A stretch of DNA of 64,000 bases from Streptomyces fumanus (GCF_014655295.1 NZ_BNBI01000007.1:62001-126000); one strand, 5' to 3'. Counted from the first letter of the stretch, positions 44,594 through 52,920 are shown. Numbers and translations are program-made. Notes: generated by a model from the letters alone, not told the origin.

Positions 44594-45350
44594 ACTCCGT
44601 CCGGTCGTGCACCCCGCGGGGGTGAAGGACCGGCGCAGCGGTGAGCACTGGATGGGACGCCTCTACATGCGTGAGGTGTCCCTGCGGGTCGACCGCTACC
44701 TGGTGAACACCCGGGTCACGCCCAACCAGCTCACGTACCTGATGACCGTCTTCGGTGTGCTCGCGGCCCCGGCCCTGCTGGTGCCGGGGATCGCGGGTGC
44801 CGTGCTCGGCGTGGTCTGCGTGCAGATGTACCTGCTGCTGGACTGCGTCGACGGCGAGGTGGCCCGCTGGAAGAAGCAGTACTCCCTCGGCGGGGTCTAC
44901 CTGGACCGGGTCGGCGCCTACCTCACCGACGCGGCCGTCCTGGTCGGCCTCGGCCTGCGCGCCGCCGACCTGTGGGGCACCGGGCGGATCGACTGGCTGT
45001 GGGCCTTCCTCGGCACCCTCGCCGCCCTCGGCGCCATATTGATCAAGGCCGAGACCGACCTGGTCCAGGTCGCCCGGCACCAGGCCGGCAAGGAGCCGGT
45101 CAAGGAGGCCGCCGCCGAGATGCGCTCCTCCGGCATGGCGCTGGCCCGCCGGGCCGCCGCCGCGCTGAAGTTCCACCGCCTCATCCTCGGCATCGAGGCG
45201 TCCCTGCTGATCCTGGTCCTGGCGATCGTGGACGCGGCCCGCGGCGACCTGTTCTTCACCCGCCTGGGCACCGCCGTCCTGGCCGGCATCGCCCTGCTCC
45301 AGACCCTGCTGCACCTGGTGTCCGTCCTCGCCTCCAGCAGGCTGAAATGA
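44571..45350 (+). CDS. CDP-alcohol phosphatidyltransferase family protein (atypical motif)
   Basis: This 259-residue membrane protein has the CDP-alcohol phosphotransferase region DCVDGEVARWKKQYSLGG followed by VYLDRVGAYLTD. The first three Asp of the D-x2-DG-x2-AR-x8-G-x3-D-x3-D motif are present, but the fourth is Ala, with an Asp four residues later. In family members the fourth Asp acts as the general base, so the activity is open. About five to six hydrophobic helices are present. ATG 44571 overlaps the previous gene by 23 bp, and the stop overlaps the glycosyltransferase start (ATGA). It may be a partner or a variant acting with the transferase at 40984. Confidence 0.8.
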   Translation: MSRPSVAELRPVVHPAGVKDRRSGEHWMGRLYMREVSLRVDRYLVNTRVTPNQLTYLMTVFGVLAAPALLVPGIAGAVLGVVCVQMYLLLDCVDGEVARWKKQYSLGGVYLDRVGAYLTDAAVLVGLGLRAADLWGTGRIDWLWAFLGTLAALGAILIKAETDLVQVARHQAGKEPVKEAAAEMRSSGMALARRAAAALKFHRLILGIEASLLILVLAIVDAARGDLFFTRLGTAVLAGIALLQTLLHLVSVLASSRLK

Positions 45351-46231
45351 GCCGCCCCATGAAGGTCGGCGCCGTCATCATCACCATGGGCAACCGCCCC
45401 GACGAGCTGCGCGCCCTGATCGACTCCGTCGCCAAGCAGGACGGCGACCCGGTCCAGATCGTCGTCGTCGGCAACGGCTCGCCCGTCCCCGACGTCCCCG
45501 ACGGCGTGCGCACCGTCGAGGTCCCCGAGAACCTCGGCATCCCCGGCGGTCGCAACGTCGGCATCGAGGCGTTCGGCCCCGGCGGCCAGGACGTCGACAT
45601 CCTGCTCTTCCTCGACGACGACGGCCTGCTCGCCCGCACCGACACCGCCGAACTGTGCCGGGAGGCGTTCGCCGCCGACCCGGAGCTGGGCATCGTCAGC
45701 TTCCGCATCGCCGACCCGGACACCGGCGTCACCCAGCGCCGCCACGTGCCCCGGCTGCGCGCCGCCGACCCGATGCGCTCCTCCCGGGTCACCACCTTCC
45801 TCGGCGGCGCCAACGCGGTCCGTACCCGGGTCTTCCAGGAGGTCGGGGGCCTGCCGGACGCGTTCTTCTACGCGCACGAGGAGACCGACCTGGCCTGGCG
45901 GGCCCTGGACGCGGGCTGGATGATCGACTACCGGTCCGACATGGTGCTGTACCACCCGACGACCGCGCCCTCCCGGCACGCGGTGTACCACCGCATGGTC
46001 GCCCGCAACCGGGTCTGGCTGGCCCGCCGCAACCTGCCCGCCCCCCTGGTCCCCGTCTACCTCGGCGTCTGGCTGCTGCTCACCCTGGCCCGCCGCCCCT
46101 CCCGCCCGGCGCTGAAAGCCTGGTTCGGCGGCTTCCGGGAAGGCTGGGCCACCCCCTGCGGACCCCGCCGCCCGATGAAGTGGCGTACGGTGTGGCGGCT
46201 GACCCGACTGGGCCGGCCCCCGGTGATCTGA
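45347..46231 (+). CDS. family 2 glycosyltransferase
   Basis: This 294-residue GT-A fold protein begins KVGAVIITMGNRPDELRALIDSV and has VVVGNGS, ENLGIPGGRNVGIEA, the metal-binding LLFLDDDG and GGANAVRTRVFQEVGGLPDAFF with the acceptor/catalytic HEETDLAWRALDAG. It would transfer a sugar from a nucleotide donor to a polymer or lipid-linked acceptor. The C-terminus (LGVWLLLTLARRPSR) contains a hydrophobic stretch near the membrane. The gene is coupled to the preceding one (ATGA overlap), followed by a 100-bp gap and the exporter genes. Confidence 0.85.
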   Translation: MSRPMKVGAVIITMGNRPDELRALIDSVAKQDGDPVQIVVVGNGSPVPDVPDGVRTVEVPENLGIPGGRNVGIEAFGPGGQDVDILLFLDDDGLLARTDTAELCREAFAADPELGIVSFRIADPDTGVTQRRHVPRLRAADPMRSSRVTTFLGGANAVRTRVFQEVGGLPDAFFYAHEETDLAWRALDAGWMIDYRSDMVLYHPTTAPSRHAVYHRMVARNRVWLARRNLPAPLVPVYLGVWLLLTLARRPSRPALKAWFGGFREGWATPCGPRRPMKWRTVWRLTRLGRPPVI

Positions 46232-46331
46232 CAAGCTCGTACCCGAGCGTCCGGGCGGCCCGGGCACGGGCCACGGCGCTCACGCCCAGGCCCGTACGGG
46301 CCGAGCCTCCCGAAGACGAAAGTTTCCACCA

Positions 46332-47267
46332 GTGAGTGAGACAACGCACGACGGCACGGTCGCCCTGACCAAGCCCGTGTCACCCGACGAGGGCCTGACG
46401 GCGGCCGAGCTCGCCGCCAAGTACGGGCTGTCCGTGAGCGGCGCCCGCCCCTCCCTCGTCGAGTACGTCCGTCAGCTCTGGGGGCGGCGGCACTTCATCA
46501 TCGCCTTCTCCCAGGCGAAGCTGACCGCCCAGTACAGCCAGGCCAAGCTGGGCCAGCTCTGGCAGGTGGCCACCCCGCTGCTGAACGCGGCGGTGTACTT
46601 CTTCATCTTCGGCCTGCTGCTCGGCGCCCGCCGCGGCATCCCGCACGAGGTCTACGTGCCGTTCCTGGTGACCGGCGTGTTCGTCTTCACCTTCACCCAG
46701 TCCTCGGTGCTGGCCGGCGTGCGGGCCATCTCCGGCAACCTCGGCCTGGTGCGGGCGCTGCACTTCCCCCGGGCCTCGCTGCCGGTCTCCTTCGCCCTCC
46801 AGCAGCTCCAGCAACTGCTGTTCTCGATGATCGTGCTGGTCATCGTCATGATCGCGTTCGGCAGCTATCCGGGCCTGTCCTGGCTGCTGGTGCTGCCCGC
46901 CCTGGCGCTCCAGTTCGTCTTCAACACCGGCCTGGCGCTGATCTTCGCCCGGGCCGGCAGCAAGACCCCCGACCTGGCCCAGTTGATGCCGTTCGTGATG
47001 CGCACCTGGATGTACGCCTCCGGCGTGATGTTCAGCATCCCCGCCATGCTGGCCGGCAAGGACGTGCCGGGCTGGCTCGCCGACGTCCTGCAGTGGAACC
47101 CCGCCGCGATCTACATGGACCTGGTCCGCTTCGCCCTGATCGACGACTACGGCTCCTCCTACCTGCCCCCGCACGTGTGGGCCTTCGCCCTGGGCTGGGC
47201 GGTGCTGTCCGGGGTGGTCGGCTTCGTGTACTTCTGGAAGGCGGAGGAGAGGTACGGCCGTGGCTGA
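46332..47267 (+). CDS. ABC-2 type permease of polysaccharide/teichoic acid exporter (Wzm/TagG-like)
   Basis: This 311-residue protein has a cytoplasmic N-terminus (about 60 residues, including YVRQLWGRRHFIIAFSQAKL) and six predicted helices with the ABC-2 permease pattern YSQAKLGQLWQVATPLLNAAVYFFIFG and MPFVMRTWMYASGVMFSIPAM. This is the TagG/Wzm subfamily, exporting wall polymers or O-antigen-type glycans across the membrane. GTG 46332 is the start. The last 8 bp overlap the ATPase gene. The product of the upstream enzymes is the likely cargo. Confidence 0.86.
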   Translation: MSETTHDGTVALTKPVSPDEGLTAAELAAKYGLSVSGARPSLVEYVRQLWGRRHFIIAFSQAKLTAQYSQAKLGQLWQVATPLLNAAVYFFIFGLLLGARRGIPHEVYVPFLVTGVFVFTFTQSSVLAGVRAISGNLGLVRALHFPRASLPVSFALQQLQQLLFSMIVLVIVMIAFGSYPGLSWLLVLPALALQFVFNTGLALIFARAGSKTPDLAQLMPFVMRTWMYASGVMFSIPAMLAGKDVPGWLADVLQWNPAAIYMDLVRFALIDDYGSSYLPPHVWAFALGWAVLSGVVGFVYFWKAEERYGRG

Positions 47268-48054
47268 GCAGCCCCAGGAGGAGCGCCCCGGGGGCGAGCG
47301 CATCCCCACCGTCATCGCCGACGACCTGCACATCGTCTACCGAGTCAACGGCGCCCGCACCGGCAGGGGCAGCGCCACCGCCGCCCTGAGCCGGATCCTC
47401 AAGCGGGGCGAGGAGCGCGGGGTGCGCAAGGTGCACGCCGTACGGGGCGTCTCCTTCGTCGCCTACCGGGGTGAGGCCATCGGCCTGATCGGCTCCAACG
47501 GCTCCGGCAAGTCCACCCTGCTGCGGGCCATCGCCGGCCTGCTCCCGGCGGAGCGGGGCAGGGTCTACACCGACGGCCAGCCCTCGCTGCTCGGTGTGAA
47601 CGCGGCGCTGATGAACGACCTGACCGGCGAGCGCAACGTCATCCTCGGCGGCCTCGCCATGGGCATGTCCCGCGAGCAGATCAAGGAGCGCTACCAGGAC
47701 ATCGTCGACTTCTCCGGCATCAACGAGAAGGGCGACTTCATCACCCTGCCGATGCGCACCTACTCCTCCGGCATGGCGGCCCGGCTGCGCTTCTCCATCG
47801 CCGCCGCCAAGGACCACGACGTCCTCATGATCGACGAGGCGCTGGCCACCGGCGACCGCAAGTTCCAGAAGCGCTCCGAGAACCGCATCCGCGAGCTGCG
47901 CAAGGAGGCCGGCACGGTCTTCCTGGTCAGTCACAACAACAAGTCGATCCGTGACACCTGCAACCGCGTCCTGTGGCTGGAGCGCGGCGAACTGCGGATG
48001 GACGGGCCCACCGACGAGGTGCTCAAGGAGTACGAGAAGTTCACGGCCAGGTAG
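47260..48054 (+). CDS. ATPase of polysaccharide/teichoic acid exporter (Wzt/TagH-like)
   Basis: This 264-residue ABC ATPase has Walker A GSNGSGKST, the polysaccharide-type Q-region around LMNDLTGERNVILGG, the signature YSSGMAARLRFSIAA and Walker B VLMIDEALATGD. The YSSGM signature and the LLGVNAALMNDLTG segment are characteristic of exporters of wall teichoic acid and O-antigen. There is no C-terminal carbohydrate-binding domain, unlike some Wzt proteins, so substrate recognition is not chain-terminus specific by that route. The gene overlaps its permease (8 bp) and ends the cluster. Confidence 0.88.
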   Translation: MAEQPQEERPGGERIPTVIADDLHIVYRVNGARTGRGSATAALSRILKRGEERGVRKVHAVRGVSFVAYRGEAIGLIGSNGSGKSTLLRAIAGLLPAERGRVYTDGQPSLLGVNAALMNDLTGERNVILGGLAMGMSREQIKERYQDIVDFSGINEKGDFITLPMRTYSSGMAARLRFSIAAAKDHDVLMIDEALATGDRKFQKRSENRIRELRKEAGTVFLVSHNNKSIRDTCNRVLWLERGELRMDGPTDEVLKEYEKFTAR

Positions 48055-48311
48055 CCGCGCTAGCGCAAAGGAACCGTCAACTCCGGTCCGGCACAGGAAT
48101 CTTGGAGTCAATCGGTGTGTTGTTGTGATGTGCGAACGCCCCCCGCGTCGCTCGATGAGCTGTACAACGTAAGCTGTACCGGTCCCGAAACGCGGCACAT
48201 GGGGCGATAATGCCCGACACCCTCAGCCAGGGCTGCCGCGCGGGCCACCGGGCGGCGTGTCCGAAATAGTGTGTATTGGGTAGGCAGTGTAGAACGGGAG
48301 ATGTGACGGCA
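48055..48311. other. upstream region of the hopanoid operon
   Basis: This intergenic stretch is a little richer in A and T than its surroundings. It contains a direct repeat, AGCTGTAC-N6-AGCTGTAC (48159-48166 and 48173-48180), which also includes an inverted GTACA...TGTAC pair (48163-48180), a plausible regulator site. No -35/-10 pair is clear enough to call. Promoter activity for the operon is expected here because the preceding gene ends at 48054. Confidence 0.5.
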
Positions 48312-48377
48312 ATGGCTACGGAAACTCCCCACCTCCGAGAAGCATGTGCCGGTCACGTCCCGGGCGGCCGCCCGTGA
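48312..48377 (+). CDS. short leader ORF coupled to hpnC (21 aa)
   Basis: ATG 48312 with CGGGAG 11 nt upstream opens a 21-codon frame (MATETPHLREACAGHVPGGR followed by PP). Its TGA (48375-48377) overlaps the hpnC GTG at 48374 in GTGA. The overlap and the poor ribosome-binding site of hpnC suggest translational coupling. No homology is apparent and it could be a simple translation lead-in. Confidence 0.45.
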   Translation: MATETPHLREACAGHVPGGRP

Positions 48378-49276
48378 CCCTCACCCCCGCGGCGAGCGCC
48401 GCCGACACCGAGCGCGGCACGCTCGACAAGGCCGCCGGAGAGAACTTCCCGGTGGCCCCCTTCTTCCTCCCGCGCGACTGGCGCGCCGACCTCATGGCCG
48501 TCTACGGGTTCGCCCGTCTGGTCGACGACATCGGCGACGGCGACCTGGCCCCCGGCGGCGCCGACGCCCGCCTCCTCGGCGTCCCCGACACCCGCGCCGA
48601 GGACCGCCTCGCCCTCCTCGACGCCTTCGAGGCCGACCTGCGCCGGGTCTTCGACGGCACCCCGCACCACCCGATCCTGCGGCGCCTGCGGCCCACCGTG
48701 CGCCGCCGCGCGCTGACCCCCGAGCCCTTCCTCGGTCTGATCGCCGCCAACCGCCAGGACCAGTCGGTCCGGCGCTATCAGACCTACGGCGACCTGCTCG
48801 CCTACTGCGAGCTGTCGGCCAACCCGGTCGGCCGGCTGGTCCTCGCCGTCACCGGCACCTCGACGCCCGAGCGGGTCCGCCGCTCCGACGCGATCTGCAC
48901 GGCCCTGCAGATCGTCGAGCACCTTCAGGACGTCGCCGAGGACCTGGGCCGGGACCGCATCTACCTGCCCGCCGAGGACATGAAGCGATTCCACGTCCGG
49001 GAGGCGGACCTTGCCGCGAAAAGCGCTGGCGCGTCGGTGCGCGCCCTGATTGCCTACGAAGCGCAACGCGCCCGCGATCTCCTGGACGAGGGCGCCCCCC
49101 TGGTGGGGAGCGTCCACGGCAGGCTCCGGCTGCTGCTCGCGGGGTTCGTGGCGGGCGGCAGGGCGGCGCTCCGGGCGATCGCCGCCGCCGGTTTCGACGT
49201 ACTTCCCGGCCCGCCCAAGCCCGGCAAGGTGCAGTTGCTGCGCGAGACGGGCCTGATTCTGCGAGGAGAGGGGTGA
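48374..49276 (+). CDS. hpnC: squalene synthase HpnC (hydroxysqualene-forming step)
   Basis: This 300-residue trans-isoprenyl transferase belongs to the squalene/phytoene synthase fold. It has GENFPVAPFFLPRDWRADLMAVYGFARLVDDIGD (first Asp-rich motif DDIGD) and QIVEHLQDVAEDLGRDRIYLP (second motif DVAED). Bacterial squalene synthesis uses HpnD to make presqualene diphosphate, HpnC to give hydroxysqualene and HpnE to reduce it. GTG 48374 is chosen because it overlaps the leader ORF. An ATG at 48344 would give a 310-residue protein. It is the first structural gene of the hopanoid operon. Confidence 0.9.
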   Translation: MTLTPAASAADTERGTLDKAAGENFPVAPFFLPRDWRADLMAVYGFARLVDDIGDGDLAPGGADARLLGVPDTRAEDRLALLDAFEADLRRVFDGTPHHPILRRLRPTVRRRALTPEPFLGLIAANRQDQSVRRYQTYGDLLAYCELSANPVGRLVLAVTGTSTPERVRRSDAICTALQIVEHLQDVAEDLGRDRIYLPAEDMKRFHVREADLAAKSAGASVRALIAYEAQRARDLLDEGAPLVGSVHGRLRLLLAGFVAGGRAALRAIAAAGFDVLPGPPKPGKVQLLRETGLILRGEG

Positions 49277-50220
49277 TCCGGACGGTGGAGTCAGAACCCG
49301 CGTCCGCGCCGGTACTCGCCGCCTACGGCTACTGCGAGACCGTCACCGGACAGCAGGCCCGGAACTTCGCGTACGGCATCAGGCTGCTGCCCACGCCCAA
49401 GCGGCGGGCGATGTCGGCGCTGTACGCCTTCTCCCGCCGCGTCGACGACATCGGCGACGGCCCGCTCGCCGCCGACGTCAAGACGGCCCGGCTGGAGGAG
49501 ACCCGGGCGCTGCTGGGCCGGATCCGCGAGGGCGCGGTCGAGGAGGACGACACCGACCCGGTCGCGGTCGCCCTCACGGACGCCGCCCGGCGCTTCCCGA
49601 TCCCGCTCGGCGGCCTGGACGAACTCATCGACGGCGTCGAGATGGACCTGCGCGGCGAGACCTACGAGACCTGGGACGACCTGAAGGTCTACTGCCGCTG
49701 CGTGGCCGGTGCCATCGGCCGGCTCTCGCTCGGCGTCTTCGGCACCGAACCGGGAGCGCGCGGCGCCGAGCGCGCCCCCGAGTACGCCGACACGCTCGGC
49801 CTCGCCCTCCAGCTCACCAACATCCTGCGGGACGTCCGCGAGGACGCCGAGGGCGGGCGTACCTATCTGCCCGCCGACGACCTCGCCAAATTCGGCTGCT
49901 CGGCCGGGTTCAGCGGGCCGAGGCCACCGGAGGGCTCCGACTTCGCGGGCCTCGTGCACTTCGAAGTGCGCCGGGCCCGCGCCCTGTTCGCCGAGGGCTA
50001 CCGGCTGCTGCCCATGCTCGACCGGCGCAGCGGCGCCTGTGTCGCCGCCATGGCCGGCATCTACCGCCGACTCCTGGACCGCATCGAACGCGACCCGGAG
50101 GCCGTGCTGCGCGGCCGGGTCTCGCTGCCCGGCCGCGAGAAGGCGTACGTCGCCGTGCGCGGCCTGTCCGGCCTGGACGCCCGGCATGTGACGCGCCGGA
50201 CGGTCAGGAGGCGCGCTTGA
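49273..50220 (+). CDS. hpnD: presqualene diphosphate synthase HpnD
   Basis: This 315-residue squalene/phytoene synthase family enzyme has KRRAMSALYAFSRRVDDIGD (DDIGD motif), YCRCVAGAIGRLSLGVFG and NILRDVREDAEGGRTYLP (DVRED motif). It condenses two farnesyl diphosphates to presqualene diphosphate. GTG 49273 overlaps the hpnC stop (GTGA) behind GAGGAGAG. A second in-frame GTG at 49285 is possible. It is followed directly by a 46-codon ORF whose start overlaps the hpnD stop. Confidence 0.9.
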   Translation: MIRTVESEPASAPVLAAYGYCETVTGQQARNFAYGIRLLPTPKRRAMSALYAFSRRVDDIGDGPLAADVKTARLEETRALLGRIREGAVEEDDTDPVAVALTDAARRFPIPLGGLDELIDGVEMDLRGETYETWDDLKVYCRCVAGAIGRLSLGVFGTEPGARGAERAPEYADTLGLALQLTNILRDVREDAEGGRTYLPADDLAKFGCSAGFSGPRPPEGSDFAGLVHFEVRRARALFAEGYRLLPMLDRRSGACVAAMAGIYRRLLDRIERDPEAVLRGRVSLPGREKAYVAVRGLSGLDARHVTRRTVRRRA

Positions 50221-50360
50221 TGGACAATCCGGCCCAGGACGACACAACCGGGGACACACCTCGGGCAACCCTCCGCCGGTCGCCCGCGTCCCTGACGGAG
50301 ACGGCCGACCGGGCGACGCTCACTCACCACGGCCGCCGAGCGGGGAAGGGCGCACGATGA
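50220..50360 (+). CDS. DUF6380-like small protein inside the hopanoid operon (46 aa)
   Basis: ATG 50220 overlaps the hpnD stop (TGATG), and the TGA overlaps the hpnE start (ATGA), so the frame is coupled at both ends. The protein is polar and basic (MDNPAQDDTTGD at the N-terminus, HHGRRAGKGAR at the C-terminus), with TLRRSPASLTETADRA between and no membrane helix. I recall a Streptomyces family, DUF6380, of this kind beside hpnD. The function is unknown. Confidence 0.62.
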   Translation: MDNPAQDDTTGDTPRATLRRSPASLTETADRATLTHHGRRAGKGAR

Positions 50361-51790
50361 CCCACGACAACGGCACGCGGCCCGGGAGAGCGCTCTCGGA
50401 CGTCACCGCGCGCCCCGGCGCACACGCCGTCGTCGTCGGCGGCGGGCTGGCCGGCGTCACCGCCGCCCTCGCGCTCGCCGACGCGGGCGTCCGCGTCACC
50501 CTCCTGGAGGGCCGGCCCCGCCTCGGCGGGCTCGCCTTCTCCTTCCGGCGCGGCGAGCTGACCGTCGACAACGGCCAGCACGTCTACCTGCGCTGCTGCA
50601 CCGCCTACCGCTGGTTCCTCGACCGCATCGAGGGCACCGCGCTCGCTCCGCTGCAGGACCGGCTCGACGTGCCGGTGGTCGACGTGACCCGGCCCGAGGG
50701 CCGGCGGCTGGGCCGGCTGCGCCGGGACGCGCTGCCGGTCCCCCTGCACCTGGGGCGCAGCCTCGCCACGTATCCGCACCTGTCGCTCGCCGACCGGGCC
50801 CGGGTGGGCCGGGCCGCGCTCGCGCTGAAGGGGCTCGACCTCGCCGATCCGGACCTGGACACCCAGGACTTCGGCGGTTGGCTGGCCGCGCACGGCCAGT
50901 CGCCGCGGGCCGTGGAGGCCCTGTGGGACCTGGTCGGGGTCGCCACCCTCAACGCGGTCGCGGGCGACGCCTCCCTGGGGCTCGCCGCGATGGTGTTCAA
51001 GACCGGTCTGCTGTCCGACCCGGGCGCGGCCGACATCGGCTGGGCCCGCGTACCCCTGGGCGAACTGCACGACCGGCTGGCCCGCAAGGCGCTCGACTCC
51101 GCGGGCGTCCGTACCGAGGTCCGTACACGCGTCACCTCCGTCTCCCGCAACGAGAACGGCGGATGGAGCGTTCAGGTTCCCGGCGAGCGGATCGACGCGG
51201 ACGCCGTCGTCCTCGCCGTCCCCCAGCGCGAGGCGCACGGACTGCTCCCCGACGGCGTCCTGGACGACCCCGATCGGCTGCTGCGGATGGGCGACGCGCC
51301 GATCCTCAACGTCCACGTGGTCTACGACCGCCAGGTGCTCAACACGCCGTTCCTCACCGCGCTGGGCACCCCCCTGCAATGGGTGTTCGACCGCACCGGG
51401 GCCTCCGGCCTGACCGAGGGCCAGTACCTGGCGGTGTCGCAGTCGGCCGCCCAGGACGAGATCGACGAACCCGTGGCCGTGCTGCGCGAGCGCTACCTGC
51501 CCGAACTGGAGAGGCTGCTGCCCCGCGCCCGGGGCGCCGAGGTGAGGGACTTCTTCGTGACCAGGGAGCGCACCGCGACGTTCGCCCCCGCCCCCGGCGT
51601 CGGACGGCTGAGGCCCGGCGCCCGCACCAAGGCACCCGGCCTGTACCTGGCCGGAGCGTGGACCGCCACCGGGTGGCCCGCGACCATGGAGAGTGCGGTC
51701 CGCAGCGGTGTCGGTGCGGCGGGCGCCGCGCTCGACGCGCTGGGCCGGTCCCGCGACGTCCTCCCCGACTTCTTCGAGGAGGCGGCGTGA
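50357..51790 (+). CDS. hpnE: hydroxysqualene dehydroxylase HpnE
   Basis: This 477-residue FAD enzyme has an N-terminal dinucleotide fold (AVVVGGGLAGVTAALALADA, then LLEGRPRLGG) and the amine-oxidase/phytoene-desaturase pattern NGQHVYLRCCTAYRWFLDRI. The C-terminal PGLYLAGAWTATGWPATMESAVRSG closes the FAD site. It reduces hydroxysqualene to squalene. It couples to the small ORF upstream (4-bp overlap) and its stop overlaps an alternative start of the next gene, so it lies mid-operon. Confidence 0.9.
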   Translation: MTHDNGTRPGRALSDVTARPGAHAVVVGGGLAGVTAALALADAGVRVTLLEGRPRLGGLAFSFRRGELTVDNGQHVYLRCCTAYRWFLDRIEGTALAPLQDRLDVPVVDVTRPEGRRLGRLRRDALPVPLHLGRSLATYPHLSLADRARVGRAALALKGLDLADPDLDTQDFGGWLAAHGQSPRAVEALWDLVGVATLNAVAGDASLGLAAMVFKTGLLSDPGAADIGWARVPLGELHDRLARKALDSAGVRTEVRTRVTSVSRNENGGWSVQVPGERIDADAVVLAVPQREAHGLLPDGVLDDPDRLLRMGDAPILNVHVVYDRQVLNTPFLTALGTPLQWVFDRTGASGLTEGQYLAVSQSAAQDEIDEPVAVLRERYLPELERLLPRARGAEVRDFFVTRERTATFAPAPGVGRLRPGARTKAPGLYLAGAWTATGWPATMESAVRSGVGAAGAALDALGRSRDVLPDFFEEAA

Positions 51791-51846
51791 GAACCGAAGC
51801 GCGGGGCACCGACCGCACCCCCGGTACCGCAACTGGAGGAAAGACT

Positions 51847-52920
51847 GTGCCCACTGTGCCCCCGGCCCCGGCGGCCGACCGACGGACCACGGTGGACGTG
51901 ACCGCGCTGCTGGAGCGCGGCCGGACCCTGGCCACGCCGGTTCTGCGGGCGGCCGTCGACCGTCTGGCGCCTCCCATGGACACCGTCGCCGCCTACCACT
52001 TCGGCTGGATCGACGCCCAGGGCAACCCGGCGGCCGGCGACGGCGGCAAGGCCGTGCGGCCCGCCCTGGCGGTGCTCTCCGCCGAGGTCACCGGTGGCGC
52101 CCCCGAGGCGGGCGTGCCCGGCGCGGTCGCCGTCGAACTGGTCCACAACTTCTCGCTGCTGCACGACGACCTGATGGACGGCGACGAACAGCGCCGGCAC
52201 CGCGACACCGTCTGGAAGGTGCACGGCCCCGCCCAGGCCATCCTGGTCGGCGACGCCCTGTTCGCGCTGGCCAACGAGATCCTGCTGGAACTCGGCACCG
52301 TCGAGGCCGGCCGCGCCACCCGCCGGCTGACCAGCGCCACCCGCGCCCTGATCGACGGCCAGGCCCAGGACATCTCCTACGAGCACCGCGACCGGGTCAG
52401 CGTCGAGGAGTGCCTGGAGATGGAGGGCAACAAGACCGGCGCCCTGCTGGCCTGCGCCAGCTCCATCGGCGCGGTCCTCGGCGGCGCCGACGACCGCACC
52501 GCCGACGCGCTGGAGAAGTACGGCTACCACCTCGGCCTCGCCTTCCAGGCCGTCGACGACCTGCTGGGCATCTGGGGCGACCCGGAGGCCACCGGCAAGC
52601 AGACCTGGAGCGACCTGCGCCAGCGCAAGAAGTCCCTCCCGGTCGTCGCCGCCCTCGCGGCCGACGGCGCCGCCGCCGAACGGCTCGGCGAACTCCTCGC
52701 CGCCGACGCCGGGAGCAGCGACTTCGCGAACTTCTCCGAGGAGGAGTTCGCGGCCCGCGCCGCCCTCATCGAGAAGGCGGGCGGGCGCGAGTGGACCGCC
52801 CAGGAGGCGCGCCGCCAGCACACCATCGCCATCGAGGCCCTCGACGCGGTGGACATGCCCGGCGCGGTCCGGGACCGGTTCACGGCGCTCGCCGACTTCG
52901 TCGTCGTACGGAAGAGATGA
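51847..52920 (+). CDS. polyprenyl diphosphate synthase (farnesyl/geranylgeranyl type)
   Basis: This 357-residue isoprenyl synthase has the first aspartate-rich motif LLHDDLMDGDEQRRHRDTVW (DDLMD). The second is AFQAVDDLLGIWGD, where DDLLG replaces the textbook DDxxD, as in several actinobacterial enzymes. GGKAVRPALAVLSAEV is the IPP-binding region. It presumably supplies farnesyl diphosphate for HpnD. GTG 51847 has GGAGGA 6 bp upstream. GTG 51787, overlapping the hpnE stop with its own GAGGAGG, would add 20 residues. The choice of start is close. Confidence 0.88.
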   Translation: MPTVPPAPAADRRTTVDVTALLERGRTLATPVLRAAVDRLAPPMDTVAAYHFGWIDAQGNPAAGDGGKAVRPALAVLSAEVTGGAPEAGVPGAVAVELVHNFSLLHDDLMDGDEQRRHRDTVWKVHGPAQAILVGDALFALANEILLELGTVEAGRATRRLTSATRALIDGQAQDISYEHRDRVSVEECLEMEGNKTGALLACASSIGAVLGGADDRTADALEKYGYHLGLAFQAVDDLLGIWGDPEATGKQTWSDLRQRKKSLPVVAALAADGAAAERLGELLAADAGSSDFANFSEEEFAARAALIEKAGGREWTAQEARRQHTIAIEALDAVDMPGAVRDRFTALADFVVVRKR

